A stretch of DNA of 49,074 bases from Glaciecola sp964418575 (GCA_964418575.1 CAYQMI010000011.1:1-49074); one strand, 5' to 3'. Positions 35,111 to 44,025 are shown, counted from the stretch's first letter. Notes: generated by a model not told the origin, from the sequence alone. Program-made: numbers and translations.

Positions 35111-35431
35111 GTGAAAGAAATGTTTCCAATATTGTTTTGGGTTTTATTTTGTTCGGTATTTGTTTGGTTTTTTCTTTGCTATCGATTATTCAAAATACTA
35201 GAAACTAGGCACCCCGAAAAATATGAGTCGATGGGTAAGCCCAGCCTTATCATGAATAACTCACTGTCTACTAACATCACATTTATGAGGTTTCTATTTA
35301 AAAGAGAGTGGCAGGGACTTAATGATTCAGGGTTGGCATTCCTAAGCAAGTCTATGTTGATTTTCTTTGTGATTTATATGGTTGGTTTTCTGAGCATGCT
35401 TTTTGCGATACCACTAGGCTATGCACCATAA
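35111..35431 (+). CDS. Small two-helix membrane protein
   Basis: This 106-aa protein has a transmembrane helix at about residues 5-27 and another at about 82-102, around a short soluble loop with HPEKYESMGKPSLIMNN. Such UspB-like small membrane proteins are common in Alteromonadales, but no function can be given. GTG start with an AGGAG site six bases away. It may be the last gene of the exporter unit or independent. Confidence 0.7.
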   Translation: MKEMFPILFWVLFCSVFVWFFLCYRLFKILETRHPEKYESMGKPSLIMNNSLSTNITFMRFLFKREWQGLNDSGLAFLSKSMLIFFVIYMVGFLSMLFAIPLGYAP

Positions 35432-35723
35432 CAAGTGCATTTTGCCGGATGTGGGTAAACTGTCACCTGTTTTGCAAAAGACGCAAAATAGCCGCCACTT
35501 CACCCAAACCGCAAATGCGGGCTGTATGTGGTAAGCAAAGCTATTAAATTTAGGTAACTTAAAGGGCTTAATTTAGAAAGTGCTTTGTGCTAGTCCATTT
35601 ATCTCACAAATGCAGTGGTCATACACGCAAGATAAGCTGTCCTGACTAGGACAAATTATTATTTAGCCGTAGAAGCTCACTTTATTTAGTGAACCCTCAA
35701 AAGATATCGCAAGTAAAAATGCT
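35432..35723. other. Intergenic region before the esterase gene
   Basis: This 292-bp region contains a short hairpin (GTCCT / AGGAC near 35639-35651), a TCACT / AGTGA pair around 35677-35692 and copy B of the 45-bp dispersed repeat. No ORF is supported. Confidence 0.55.
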
Positions 35724-35725
35724 AT
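35681..35725. repeat. Dispersed 45-bp repeat, copy B
   Basis: Matches copy A at 26141-26185 in 37 of 45 positions without gaps. Its last two bases belong to the start codon of the esterase gene, so the repeat occupies that gene's promoter and ribosome-binding region. Confidence 0.65.
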
Positions 35726-36581
35726 GAAAGAGTTTATTATCCTTATTTCGACCTTCTTTTTGACTGCCTGTGGCAACCTTCTGTTTACAGCGGCAAACGC
35801 CCCGATTTTATCATACGAAGGTAAAATTATTGAGAATGTAGAGTATGGAGAATTAAAACGTCAGCGTCTTGATATTTACATTCCAACGAACCTAAGTGAC
35901 GAAGCTTTACCCGTAATAGTATTTTTTCACGGAGGACGATGGACCTTCGGCGATAAGAGCCAATATAAATTTGTAGGGGACAGATTATCGCAACTGGGTT
36001 ATGTGGTAGTTTTGCCAAATACTCGCCTATATCCAGACGTGAAGTTTCCGGTTTTTGTTGAAGACGCGGCGAAAGCGGTCTATTGGGTGCATCAAAATAT
36101 TGGGCGGTATCAAGGCAATAATAAGTTGTTTTTGTCGGGTCACTCCTCTGGCGCGCATATAGCGGCGCTACTCATTTCAGACCCTAGCTATTTACAAGCC
36201 TACGACCTGAATCCAAATATTGTTACTGCCTTTGCAGGCATGGCCGGCCCTTACGACTTTGAGCCTAAGAGTAAGGACTTAAAAGACATTTTTGGCCCAC
36301 CCGAGAATTTCCCTAAAATGGCGGTAGGCAATTTCATAGATGGAAACGAGCCTCCCATGCTCCTTTTGTATTCGAATGAAGATGAAACAGTGCATATTCG
36401 TAATCTCGAAAAGCTTGAGTCGGCTATTAAATCGAAAGGCGGTGAGGTTTCGAGTATTATCTACCCTAAAGGCGGGCATGCCAGCACGGTTGCAGCACTC
36501 AGTTGGGCAAACCCAGACGATTTACCTGTTGTAGAAGATATTGATACATTTTTTCGCAAATGGCTGAATGAGCCTGATTAG
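35724..36581 (+). CDS. Alpha/beta-hydrolase lipoprotein (carboxylesterase-like)
   Basis: This 285-aa protein starts with a lipoprotein signal (LTAC, Cys16). The hydrolase fold shows the oxyanion motif HGGRW at 69-73, the nucleophile Ser141 in GHSSG, an acid in NEDETVH and the catalytic His in KGGHAS. This layout is typical of hormone-sensitive-lipase-like esterases. Probably exported and membrane-attached; the substrate is unknown. The start ATG has no clear ribosome site. Confidence 0.82.
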   Translation: MKEFIILISTFFLTACGNLLFTAANAPILSYEGKIIENVEYGELKRQRLDIYIPTNLSDEALPVIVFFHGGRWTFGDKSQYKFVGDRLSQLGYVVVLPNTRLYPDVKFPVFVEDAAKAVYWVHQNIGRYQGNNKLFLSGHSSGAHIAALLISDPSYLQAYDLNPNIVTAFAGMAGPYDFEPKSKDLKDIFGPPENFPKMAVGNFIDGNEPPMLLLYSNEDETVHIRNLEKLESAIKSKGGEVSSIIYPKGGHASTVAALSWANPDDLPVVEDIDTFFRKWLNEPD

Positions 36582-36642
36582 ATTTATCGAAGCGCACGAA
36601 TGTGAAATCTAATGTTTATTCAATAGAGAATAAGGAAAAGAG

Positions 36643-37782
36643 ATGAAAGCATGGCTGTTTTTTATTCTGCTCGCTCTGACCACAGGTGTTGATAGCAAAG
36701 AACTTGCAAGTCTTGAGCAAAAGCTAAGTGAATTAATACCGGCGGACGAGCCAGGATGTTCGATAGGTGTGTTTGAAAAAGGTAAACCGATTTTACGAAA
36801 GGGTTATGGCCTAGCAAATCTTGAATTGAATGTGCCCATGACAACCAACAATGTGCATCGAATGGCCTCTGTTTCAAAACAATTCGTGGCAATGGCAGTG
36901 CTGCTCTTGGCAGATCAAGGCAAACTAGAGCTTGATCAAGATATTCGAACTTATATCGACGGACTGCCCGACTACGGTCATACAGTTACGGTAAATAGTG
37001 TAATTGGACATACTGCCGGAATGGGCGATTATGGCATGATCTCAAGTTATGGCGCACCCGACGATTACCAAGCGCCAAAAGGGTCATTGGATCTCAAAGC
37101 TGTTTCGGGGCGGCAGTTCCGTATTGGTAATGAAGATTATCTTACGGTAAGTGAGTTTCATGAGCTAGTTAAGCAATTGCCTTTAGTGATAGAACCAAAT
37201 AAAACCTGGCAATATAGCAACATGGGCTACGTGTTGTTGGCAATTCTTGTGGAAGAAGTCAGTGGAAAAACTCTTCGTCAGTTCAGTCAAGAGTTTATAT
37301 TCGAGCCTCTGGGCATGACATCTACCTTTTTTGCCGATAACGCGACGGAAATCGTTCCTCATCGTGCTTATGGTTACAGCAAAAACGAACAGGGGGAATA
37401 TATAAATAATATGACCAACTTGTTCTGGGTTGGCGACGGCGGATTGCACACAAACATTGACGATATGCAAAAATGGGACAGACAATTTTATCAAACTAAA
37501 CTTGGCAATAAGCCTGATGAGTTAATGCGCATGTTTATGCAGGCAAATACTCAAATTCCTGTTGACCCCGAAAGTGACGACACCATCCTCTATGCAAACG
37601 GTCAATTTGTTCGCTCAACAGAGCGTGGCATGATCGCAAGTCACTCAGGTGGCTGGTTGGGGGCAAATATTCAATACAACCGGTATGTAGACCAAGAGTT
37701 TATGAATTTGGTGATGTGTAGCAATGTGTCAGTAGATAGCAGCAAAGTCGCCGAAACTATTAAAGACTGGTATTTTAATTAG
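36643..37782 (+). CDS. Serine hydrolase of the beta-lactamase class C / PBP4* family
   Basis: This is a 379-aa protein with an N-terminal signal peptide (about residues 1-18). The catalytic SxxK is S76-V-S-K79, the YxN is Y191-S-N193, and the third motif is HSGGW near residue 340 in place of KTG. The HSGG form is usual for esterase- and D-peptidase-like members rather than true beta-lactamases. It could act on a peptide or ester in the periplasm. It lies 61 bp after the esterase gene. Confidence 0.85.
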   Translation: MKAWLFFILLALTTGVDSKELASLEQKLSELIPADEPGCSIGVFEKGKPILRKGYGLANLELNVPMTTNNVHRMASVSKQFVAMAVLLLADQGKLELDQDIRTYIDGLPDYGHTVTVNSVIGHTAGMGDYGMISSYGAPDDYQAPKGSLDLKAVSGRQFRIGNEDYLTVSEFHELVKQLPLVIEPNKTWQYSNMGYVLLAILVEEVSGKTLRQFSQEFIFEPLGMTSTFFADNATEIVPHRAYGYSKNEQGEYINNMTNLFWVGDGGLHTNIDDMQKWDRQFYQTKLGNKPDELMRMFMQANTQIPVDPESDDTILYANGQFVRSTERGMIASHSGGWLGANIQYNRYVDQEFMNLVMCSNVSVDSSKVAETIKDWYFN

Positions 37783-37815
37783 CGAAAATTGCTTACTGCT
37801 GTACGCTTAAAAAAT

Positions 37816-37839
37816 GTCATTCCCACGAATGTGGGAACC
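37816..37839. repeat. Palindromic intergenic repeat (GTCATTCCC type)
   Basis: GTCATTCCCAC, GAAT, then GTGGGAACC forms a 7-bp stem (37820-37826 with 37831-37837). The same GTCATT plus G/C-rich palindrome, in inverted orientation, makes up the array that follows, and the type is widespread in bacterial intergenic regions. Confidence 0.75.
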
Positions 37840-37907
37840 TCGCAAATATTGCTGTAATGCATAAATTTACAGCCTTTACGAAGTTTCATTGTTGTATTAG
37901 GAGATTA

Positions 37908-38060
37908 CCGCCTCCGCGGAAATGACGGGTCGGCGCAATCGTTTCGACAATCCCGAAACGCGGTTTTCCGCCTCCGCGGCAATGACGGGGCGGTGCAATT
38001 GTTTCGACAATCGTTAAACGCGGTTTACCGCCATCGCGGCAAAGATGAAAGAGGGGGCGG
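37908..38060. repeat. Tandem array of 60-bp palindromic repeats
   Basis: Units begin at 37908, 37968 and 38028 (two full and one partial), each starting CCGCCTCCGCGG and followed by AATGACGGG and a TTTCGACAATC-containing spacer. Each unit can fold. It may help end transcription of the convergent genes. Confidence 0.85.
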
Positions 38061-38103
38061 CAGTTTTTCATCTAAAACCTTAACTACCGCCGCTTAAGAA
38101 GCC

Positions 38104-41100
38104 TTACTCAGTATCTTCGAGTAGTACCTCTATACTTTTTTCAAGCTGTTGGTCACGGCCTTGTGCCATAATGCTTGGATTGTTTTTGATAATGATGTCA
38201 GGAGAGGTTTGATTGTTTTCCATCCATTCACCGGCTTTGTTTTTAGCACTTACAGGCACCACGCCCCACACTACGCCAGAAGAGAGTCGTTCCCAGCCAG
38301 CAAAGCTACAGGTCCCGGGTACGGGCATGCCTACCGATTTGCCGATGTTAAGGTCGGTATAGCCACTGGCGTAGCAATGACCGTCGCTGTACATAGCCTC
38401 GTTGAACAAAGAAATAACCGGCTTGGTATAACGTGAAGTCGGTTCTCCACCCACAACTTGGTCAGCTCTCTCATAGCTTATAAAGGGTTCGCCTGTGAAA
38501 AACATGGCAAGATCGGCAACTAAGTCACCACCGCCGTTGAATCGAGTATCAATAACCATGGCTTTTTTATCAAAAAAGCGGCCCATAATGTCGTCATAAA
38601 TACTTCTGTAAGGGCTGTCTGACATACTTGGAATATGCACATAGCCTAACTGTCCATTGCTGCGTTTGAGCACTTCTTCTTCGTTATTTTTCACAAAGCG
38701 CTGATATAACAAAGAGCCTTGCTCTGACAATGAAATAGGTTTAACCGTAATTTCTTGTGTCGATTTTTTATCTTCATTGTAAAGCTCCAGCAGAACAAAC
38801 TTTCCTGCTTTGCGATTGAGTAGGGCGGCCCAATCAATATTTTGACCAATCGCTTTGCCATCAATTTTTTGAATAATGTCACCCGCTTTGATATCAAAGG
38901 CTGCTTTGTCTAGCGGACCGTCTTTGATAACTTCGGTAATTTTTACACCATCGCCTTCATAGTCAAAATCATAAAATATTCCCAACGAGGCGGTTGCGTC
39001 TGCATTTTGTATAGAAGAGCGGCTGCGACCACCTGCATGTGACACATTAAGCTCACCGAGCATTTCACTGAGCAGTTCAGCAAACTCATGGTTGTTGCCT
39101 AGATGCTCAACTTTAGCTTTGTATTCGTCGCGCATTAATTCCCAATCAATGCCGTGGAAGGTCGGTTCATAGAAAATTTTAGAGGTTCTTAACCACACAT
39201 GATCAAACTCGCTCTGACGAATTGCATTGTGATCCACCATCATTTGCTCGCTAATGCTCACACCCTCTTTGCTAGCATCTTCTAAATCTAGCTTTGCGAT
39301 ATTGCCATCGCTCAATAAATACAGGTTCTCCATTTTAGGATCCCACATTAAGCTACCGTTATCTGCACCTAGCGTTATAAGCTTTTTAGTGTCTTGATTG
39401 CGAAGGTCGGTTTCCCACAGGTCGTATTTATCTTCAAACTGCGATAGGTAATAGAGTTTGTCGGCATCTTTGTTTAATACTGCGTCGCTAAGCCTTGAGG
39501 AGTGAATGCTTAAGCGTGCTATGCGTCTATCAAGCCCATCCCATTCAATATTTAATGGCTCAACGTTTGTTTGTTCTTCTTTATTTTTATCTTCATCTTC
39601 GCTGGCATCATCCTCAGCGCTATTTTGCGCCTCCTCTATTGCCTGCATTAACTCAAAGTCGTCTTCACTTAGGTTAAACTCATCCCAGTCTTGTTGACTG
39701 AAGAACAATGAATAAACGTCATTTTCAGTGCGTCCGCTTGTGGCGTAACTCTTTAAGCCTTCACGATTACTAAACCAAATAATTTGCTTGCCACCGTTTA
39801 CCCATTTAGGGGAACTGTCTCTGTAACCGCTTGGAATGAGAACGCGCATTGCTTCGTCGCCGCTTGCGCTAACAATAGCAACATCGGAGTTGTTAAGTAG
39901 TTTATTGTATTCAAACAAAATCCAAGCGCTGTCTGGGCTCCAACTAAATTCTTGGTCGCCATCCGAAAAGTGAATGGTTTTGCTTGCGGGCACGACAACC
40001 ACACTTTTCTCGCTTGCTAAATCCATCACTTTTATAGTGCGGCGGTCTTCAACATAGGCGAGCTTTTTGCCGTTGGGCGAAAGCTTAGGCTGATAGTTGT
40101 CTTGTTGATTGCTAAGTACCGGAGACTCTTTAATTAAGGTGGCTGCGTAAAAGAAGGGCTCTTGCTCACGCAATTTTTGAGATTTGAAAATACTCCATTT
40201 GCCATCACGCTCTGAGCTGTAAATTAAGTAGTCACCCTCTGGTGAAAATGATACCGAATCTTCTTGCGCGGCGGTATGCGTAATTTGTTTGGTGAAGCTG
40301 CCATCGGTAGAGCTTACAAATACATCGCCTCTAGAGATAAACGCAATTTCTTTGCCGTTTGGCGCAATCGCCATGTCTGATATTTCACCGGCAACTGGCA
40401 TCATTTCTTGGCTATTTTCGACATCTTGTGTGCGAATGCTAATGTCTACTTTTTGCGGTTGCTGTCCCAGTGCTTGGGTATATAGTTCGCCGTGATGAGT
40501 AAAGGCTAGTGTGTTTTGTGCAAAAGATAAAAACCTAAGCGGATGCAAGGTGAAATTTGTTAGCTGCTGTGCTTCTGCGCCATTGCTTAATGAACGTTTA
40601 AACACATTAAAGGTGCCGTTTTGTTCGCTAAGATAGTAAATACTGTCGTCATCTTCTGCATAAACAGGGTTTAAATCTTCGCCAATAAAGTTGGTGACTT
40701 GAGTATGCGTGTTGCTGTTAATATCAAAGGTCCAAATGTCGCGAGTAACGGCGCTTTTATGGTGTTTGCGCCAGTTATCTTCGGTGCCTTTATAATCTTG
40801 GTATAAAACTGTGTTGCCGTTTGAGCTGATTTGAACTTGTTGCGCACTATGGGTTAATACCTGCTCTACGCGACCACCGACAACTGGCACTGAATATAGC
40901 TCTGAAAGCCTAGATGATGGATATTGGCGATGAGCAGCCGTATCCATTCTTTGCCCCTCAAATAAGATGGCGCTATCGTCTGGCGTAAAAGTGTTTGGCT
41001 CTTCGTTGTTTGAGTGAAAAGTGAGCCTGGTGGCTTCACCACCCATCGCATCCATTACGTATACATCAAAGTTACCAAAGCGCTCTGATGCAAATGTAAT

Positions 41101-41331
41101 TTGTTGTGAGCTATTGCTCCAAACTGGTTTGTAATCGTGCGCTTTGTGAAAGGTTAGGCGTTTGGCTTGACCGCCTGAGCTTGGTACTGAATAAATATCA
41201 CCCTTGTAGGTAAATGCAATGGTTTTACCATCTGGCGACAGTGCCGGGTAGCGCACCCACTCAGGCGTGACTTGTGCAAGGCTTGTAAAACTGAAAACAA
41301 CTAAACAAAAAGTACCAAAAATGACTTTCAT
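38104..41331 (-). CDS. Tricorn protease homologue (S41 family)
   Basis: This 1075-aa exported protein has a signal peptide (about 1-19), long N-terminal beta-propeller repeats (blocks such as PALSPDGKTIAFTYKG), a Glu/Asp-rich insert near residue 580, a PDZ domain (GDIIQKIDGKAIG, about 770-860) and a C-terminal protease core with the catalytic Ser in MYSDG. Tricorn enzymes degrade oligopeptides of 6-12 residues. Being exported, it should act on peptides in the periplasm. It is a single-gene unit, convergent with the hydrolase gene. Confidence 0.9.
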   Translation of the reverse strand: MKVIFGTFCLVVFSFTSLAQVTPEWVRYPALSPDGKTIAFTYKGDIYSVPSSGGQAKRLTFHKAHDYKPVWSNSSQQITFASERFGNFDVYVMDAMGGEATRLTFHSNNEEPNTFTPDDSAILFEGQRMDTAAHRQYPSSRLSELYSVPVVGGRVEQVLTHSAQQVQISSNGNTVLYQDYKGTEDNWRKHHKSAVTRDIWTFDINSNTHTQVTNFIGEDLNPVYAEDDDSIYYLSEQNGTFNVFKRSLSNGAEAQQLTNFTLHPLRFLSFAQNTLAFTHHGELYTQALGQQPQKVDISIRTQDVENSQEMMPVAGEISDMAIAPNGKEIAFISRGDVFVSSTDGSFTKQITHTAAQEDSVSFSPEGDYLIYSSERDGKWSIFKSQKLREQEPFFYAATLIKESPVLSNQQDNYQPKLSPNGKKLAYVEDRRTIKVMDLASEKSVVVVPASKTIHFSDGDQEFSWSPDSAWILFEYNKLLNNSDVAIVSASGDEAMRVLIPSGYRDSSPKWVNGGKQIIWFSNREGLKSYATSGRTENDVYSLFFSQQDWDEFNLSEDDFELMQAIEEAQNSAEDDASEDEDKNKEEQTNVEPLNIEWDGLDRRIARLSIHSSRLSDAVLNKDADKLYYLSQFEDKYDLWETDLRNQDTKKLITLGADNGSLMWDPKMENLYLLSDGNIAKLDLEDASKEGVSISEQMMVDHNAIRQSEFDHVWLRTSKIFYEPTFHGIDWELMRDEYKAKVEHLGNNHEFAELLSEMLGELNVSHAGGRSRSSIQNADATASLGIFYDFDYEGDGVKITEVIKDGPLDKAAFDIKAGDIIQKIDGKAIGQNIDWAALLNRKAGKFVLLELYNEDKKSTQEITVKPISLSEQGSLLYQRFVKNNEEEVLKRSNGQLGYVHIPSMSDSPYRSIYDDIMGRFFDKKAMVIDTRFNGGGDLVADLAMFFTGEPFISYERADQVVGGEPTSRYTKPVISLFNEAMYSDGHCYASGYTDLNIGKSVGMPVPGTCSFAGWERLSSGVVWGVVPVSAKNKAGEWMENNQTSPDIIIKNNPSIMAQGRDQQLEKSIEVLLEDTE

Positions 41332-41469
41332 AAAATGCCTATATTTATTGTTTGAATGCTAGCTGATGCAAAATCAGAGCGAGCTATTGATGTATATATT
41401 CTATTTCAACCATACCCTAAAACTATGCTTTTGGGTAACATCAAATTGTAATCAAACGTAAAGAAAATG

Positions 41470-41709
41470 CTAGTTTCCCCAACGTTTTGAATTGATATAA
41501 AGAGTTTCAACCTTGGTGCGAGCCCAAGGGGTTTTGCGTAGAAATTTTAAGCTCGATTTGACGCTTGGGTCATGGGTAAAGCAACGAATGTTGATTTGCT
41601 GCCCAAGTTCTTCAAAGCCATACTTTTCGACAAGCTCTTCAACAATGGTTTTAAGCGTAACACCATGGAGCGGGTCTTTGTTTTCATGCTTGGGTGCTGA
41701 GTCAGTCAT
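41470..41709 (-). CDS. VF530 family DNA-binding protein
   Basis: This 79-aa protein has the full VF530 (DUF2132) pattern: DPLHGVTLK, EELVEKYGFEELG, INIRCFTHDPSVKSSLKFLRKTPWAR and a VETLYI end (parts shown). The function is uncertain, with a proposed DNA-binding role. I choose the ATG at 41709, which overlaps the end of the RRM gene by eight bases; a longer frame from 41772 lies within that gene. Confidence 0.87.
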   Translation of the reverse strand: MTDSAPKHENKDPLHGVTLKTIVEELVEKYGFEELGQQINIRCFTHDPSVKSSLKFLRKTPWARTKVETLYINSKRWGN

Positions 41710-41971
41710 CGCTTGCTTTCGTTTGCTGGTTTTTGACTTCGGCTTTTTTAACGCGTAATTTACTGCCCTCAAAATCGCTATTATTAAGCGTAGTGATAGC
41801 CACTTTTGCTTCGCCTACTTTTGGCATTTCAACAAAGGCAAAGCCTTTTGATTCACCGCTCTGTTTATCCATAACTAGGCTGCATGACTGCACGGCTCCA
41901 AATTTTTCAAAGGCTTCTTTTAAAGATAGCTCTGTGGTGCTTCTTGCAAGATTGCGCACGAGTATTTTCAT
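41702..41971 (-). CDS. RRM-type RNA-binding protein
   Basis: This 89-aa protein is a single RNA-recognition motif. RNP2 is ILVRNLA at the start and RNP1 is SKGFAFVEM in the middle, with a Lys-rich tail. Such proteins are often cold-related in proteobacteria, but no control element is seen. Its stop region overlaps the VF530 start, so both are expressed together. Confidence 0.88.
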   Translation of the reverse strand: MKILVRNLARSTTELSLKEAFEKFGAVQSCSLVMDKQSGESKGFAFVEMPKVGEAKVAITTLNNSDFEGSKLRVKKAEVKNQQTKASDD

Positions 41972-42207
41972 ATCTAATTTTCGCTTCTGGTTACAGTGTT
42001 CGTTGTTTCAATAGTGCATGATTGTAACGCATTCGCTTTTGTTAAGCGCGATAAAGCGTTAGTTAAGTTTTGTCGCTAGCAGATATCGTGGAACCAGGCA
42101 TTTTATGCTACATTACGCGCTTAAGTTGATTTAATACTAAAAGTGTTTGTACGAAGTGGTTTGCAGGCAATAATAGATATGTAAATCAGAGAGTTGAAAA
42201 AGTTTAA

Positions 42208-43050
42208 ATGAGTAAAGATGTGAATATTGAAGCGCTACTTCAACCTGTAAAGCAGTTTTTGTTATGCGACACCCCGCAAACTTGGGTAGATGAGGCAATC
42301 AAGCCCGAAAACCTGGGGGTATTGTTGACCGATCATTTGATTTGCGAGTTAAAAGCTGCACAGTCTGCAATGTTCTTGATTCGTCGCTATGCTGTTGATG
42401 CAGATGGCGCAAAAGCCCTTTTGGACTGGCTGTCTCCCTATGAAAAGTTTACCTATCGCAGAGAAGGCGACTGGCGCGCTTTAAAGAACCATCAGCGTTT
42501 GAGTAAAGCGATTGCCGTCAAGCCTGATACTCAATATGGACAAGACTTAGTTGATAAAATGGTGCTGCTAATTAAAGAAGAGCTGCATCATTTTTACCAG
42601 GTACTAGAAATGATGGAGGCATATGGCATTGAATATGAAAATATTTCGTCAAGCCGTTACGCTAAAGGCATGCTTAAGCATGTGCGCACCCATGAGCCCG
42701 CAGCACTTATTGATAAACTCATTTGCGGCGCGTTTATAGAAGCACGTTCGTGTGAACGCTTTGCTAAGATTGCGCCATTCTTAGACGAGCGCTTAAGCAC
42801 ATTCTATATTTCTTTGTTACGCTCAGAAGCTCGTCATTTCGAGGATTATCTCAGCCTAGCTCGGCAGATTGCCTATGGTTGCGCAAGAAGTGGTTCAAAA
42901 CAGCAGATAGATAAAGATATTGATGCTCGTATTGCGTTTTTTGCAGCCGTTGAGGCGCAGTTGATTGAGTCAGATGACGAGGATTTTAAATTTCATTCGG
43001 GTGCACCGGTTAAAAGTGCTCAAGAATGCTCAGCGGCTCAGATAGTATAG
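42208..43050 (+). CDS. miaE: tRNA-(ms(2)io(6)A)-hydroxylase
   Basis: MiaE (280 aa) is a di-iron enzyme hydroxylating the isopentenyl group of ms2i6A at tRNA position 37. Ferritin-like metal-binding patterns are visible: E in CELKAAQSA, EELHHF, EARSCERFA and SEARHFEDY. It is a single gene; a fragment of an outer-membrane protein lies directly after its stop codon. Confidence 0.92.
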   Translation: MSKDVNIEALLQPVKQFLLCDTPQTWVDEAIKPENLGVLLTDHLICELKAAQSAMFLIRRYAVDADGAKALLDWLSPYEKFTYRREGDWRALKNHQRLSKAIAVKPDTQYGQDLVDKMVLLIKEELHHFYQVLEMMEAYGIEYENISSSRYAKGMLKHVRTHEPAALIDKLICGAFIEARSCERFAKIAPFLDERLSTFYISLLRSEARHFEDYLSLARQIAYGCARSGSKQQIDKDIDARIAFFAAVEAQLIESDDEDFKFHSGAPVKSAQECSAAQIV

Positions 43051-43281
43051 GTAATTGAACTGTGCCTTACGTTTTCAAATAACCGTTGGCTCTTTAAAGG
43101 TGAGTTACTTGGTACGCTGAACGAGCAAGATGGGGTTTTACGCCCTGAACTCGCATACGAATATTCCGATAAACTTAAACTGCGAGGTGGTATCGATTAT
43201 TTGTTTGGTGATAAAGACAGTCAGTTCGGTCAGTTTAGGAATAATTTAAGGCTTTGGTTTTCTGCAATTTATACCTTTTAA
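43051..43281 (+). pseudogene. C-terminal remnant of an outer-membrane beta-barrel protein
   Basis: A 76-codon open frame with no start codon reads from the miaE stop codon, in the same frame. It contains alternating strand patterns (ELAYEYSDKLKLRGGIDYLFG) and ends DKDSQFGQFRNNLRLWFSAIYTF, given in parts. A final aromatic residue after a barrel strand is the sorting signal for outer-membrane insertion. It looks like the last strands of a DUF1302-type barrel whose beginning has been lost. Confidence 0.65.
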
Positions 43282-43620
43282 TGCTTTAAATTTAATAAGC
43301 TCTAAGCAGAACAACCAGCATTTTTTTGTGTATCATTTGCTTGTTTTATATTAACAACATGAGGAAGGTCACGCTGTTAGACCGAGTGTTTCAGAATGAA
43401 TGACTTATTGCGTCTGGATTGGTTAATACGAATAACATCACTGTGGCTTATTCTCTATCTTTTGAATTGCGCTACTTTAACAAAAAGCTGCACTGCTGTT
43501 GGTCTAGGCAAATGAAAAATCATTGGATATCAGTACAGTTTTGTATACTCTTATTAATAAACAAACCGATACTTAATCTTTATCAACGTAATAAGTAATG
43601 CAGAAAAATGAGGGAATATT
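43282..43620. other. Intergenic region before a small lipoprotein
   Basis: This 339-bp region holds no supported gene. A 39-codon ORF at 43396-43515 lacks a ribosome site and similarity. The promoter of the following lipoprotein gene should lie at the right end. Confidence 0.6.
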
Positions 43621-44025
43621 ATGAAGCCTATAAGAACAGTTGCTTTATTGTTTTGTGCGATTATCTTAAGTGGATGCACAGCGATACATAATGTAGAAGA
43701 AAGTGTTGCGGACGCTGAGCAAACAGTTGTGCAAACGTCAAGCTACTCAATCAGTAAATCTCAAGCAGAGCAAATTATTTTGGCGGCTTTTAATGAAGGG
43801 TGGCCAGATAAAGAGCCTGCTCCCTACGGTACTACTGGCTACGAAATCACCCTTCACTTTTTAATTGACAGAGAGCGCATTATTGCTGAGGCCATTCCCA
43901 CTAATGGTGAATATGCTTTTCAGATCACCAACAGAGGCACTGCGCCAGTTACAGGGAATCCTGCTCGCAAAAAATTACAAGCGCTTATTGAGGATAATGT
44001 CCAAAGCGCATTGGTACAGGACTGA
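43621..44025 (+). CDS. Small lipoprotein, function unknown
   Basis: This 134-aa protein has a lipoprotein signal (LSGC, Cys19), a linker, then a domain of about 95 residues starting SKSQAEQIILAAFNEGWPDK with mixed helix and strand prediction. I do not recognise the family. It is alone on the plus strand, convergent with the efflux operon; no terminator is evident in the 64-bp gap. Confidence 0.75.
   Translation: MKPIRTVALLFCAIILSGCTAIHNVEESVADAEQTVVQTSSYSISKSQAEQIILAAFNEGWPDKEPAPYGTTGYEITLHFLIDRERIIAEAIPTNGEYAFQITNRGTAPVTGNPARKKLQALIEDNVQSALVQD

Larger units (their letters stand above)
37783..38103. other. Intergenic region filled with palindromic repeats
   Basis: This 321-bp region between the hydrolase and tricorn genes, which are convergent, holds one isolated palindromic unit and a tandem 60-bp array, listed separately. 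The minus-strand ORF across the array is only an effect of its 60-bp period. Confidence 0.75.

Noticed and set aside
35432..35680. An integron attC site or insertion-sequence end in front of the esterase gene
   Set aside because: Only short hairpins were found; no paired attC core sites, terminal inverted repeats or transposase sequence.
36643..37782. An antibiotic-resistance beta-lactamase
   Set aside because: The third motif is HSGG rather than KTG and the sequence fits the broad PBP4*/esterase group; nothing supports resistance.
37886..38071. A 61-codon minus-strand ORF with three 20-residue repeats
   Set aside because: It is the translation of a 60-bp noncoding palindromic array; the repeat period being divisible by three keeps the frame open. 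No start context or protein features.
43396..43515. A 39-codon ORF with one hydrophobic segment
   Set aside because: No ribosome-binding site and no paralogue or conserved feature; likely chance.
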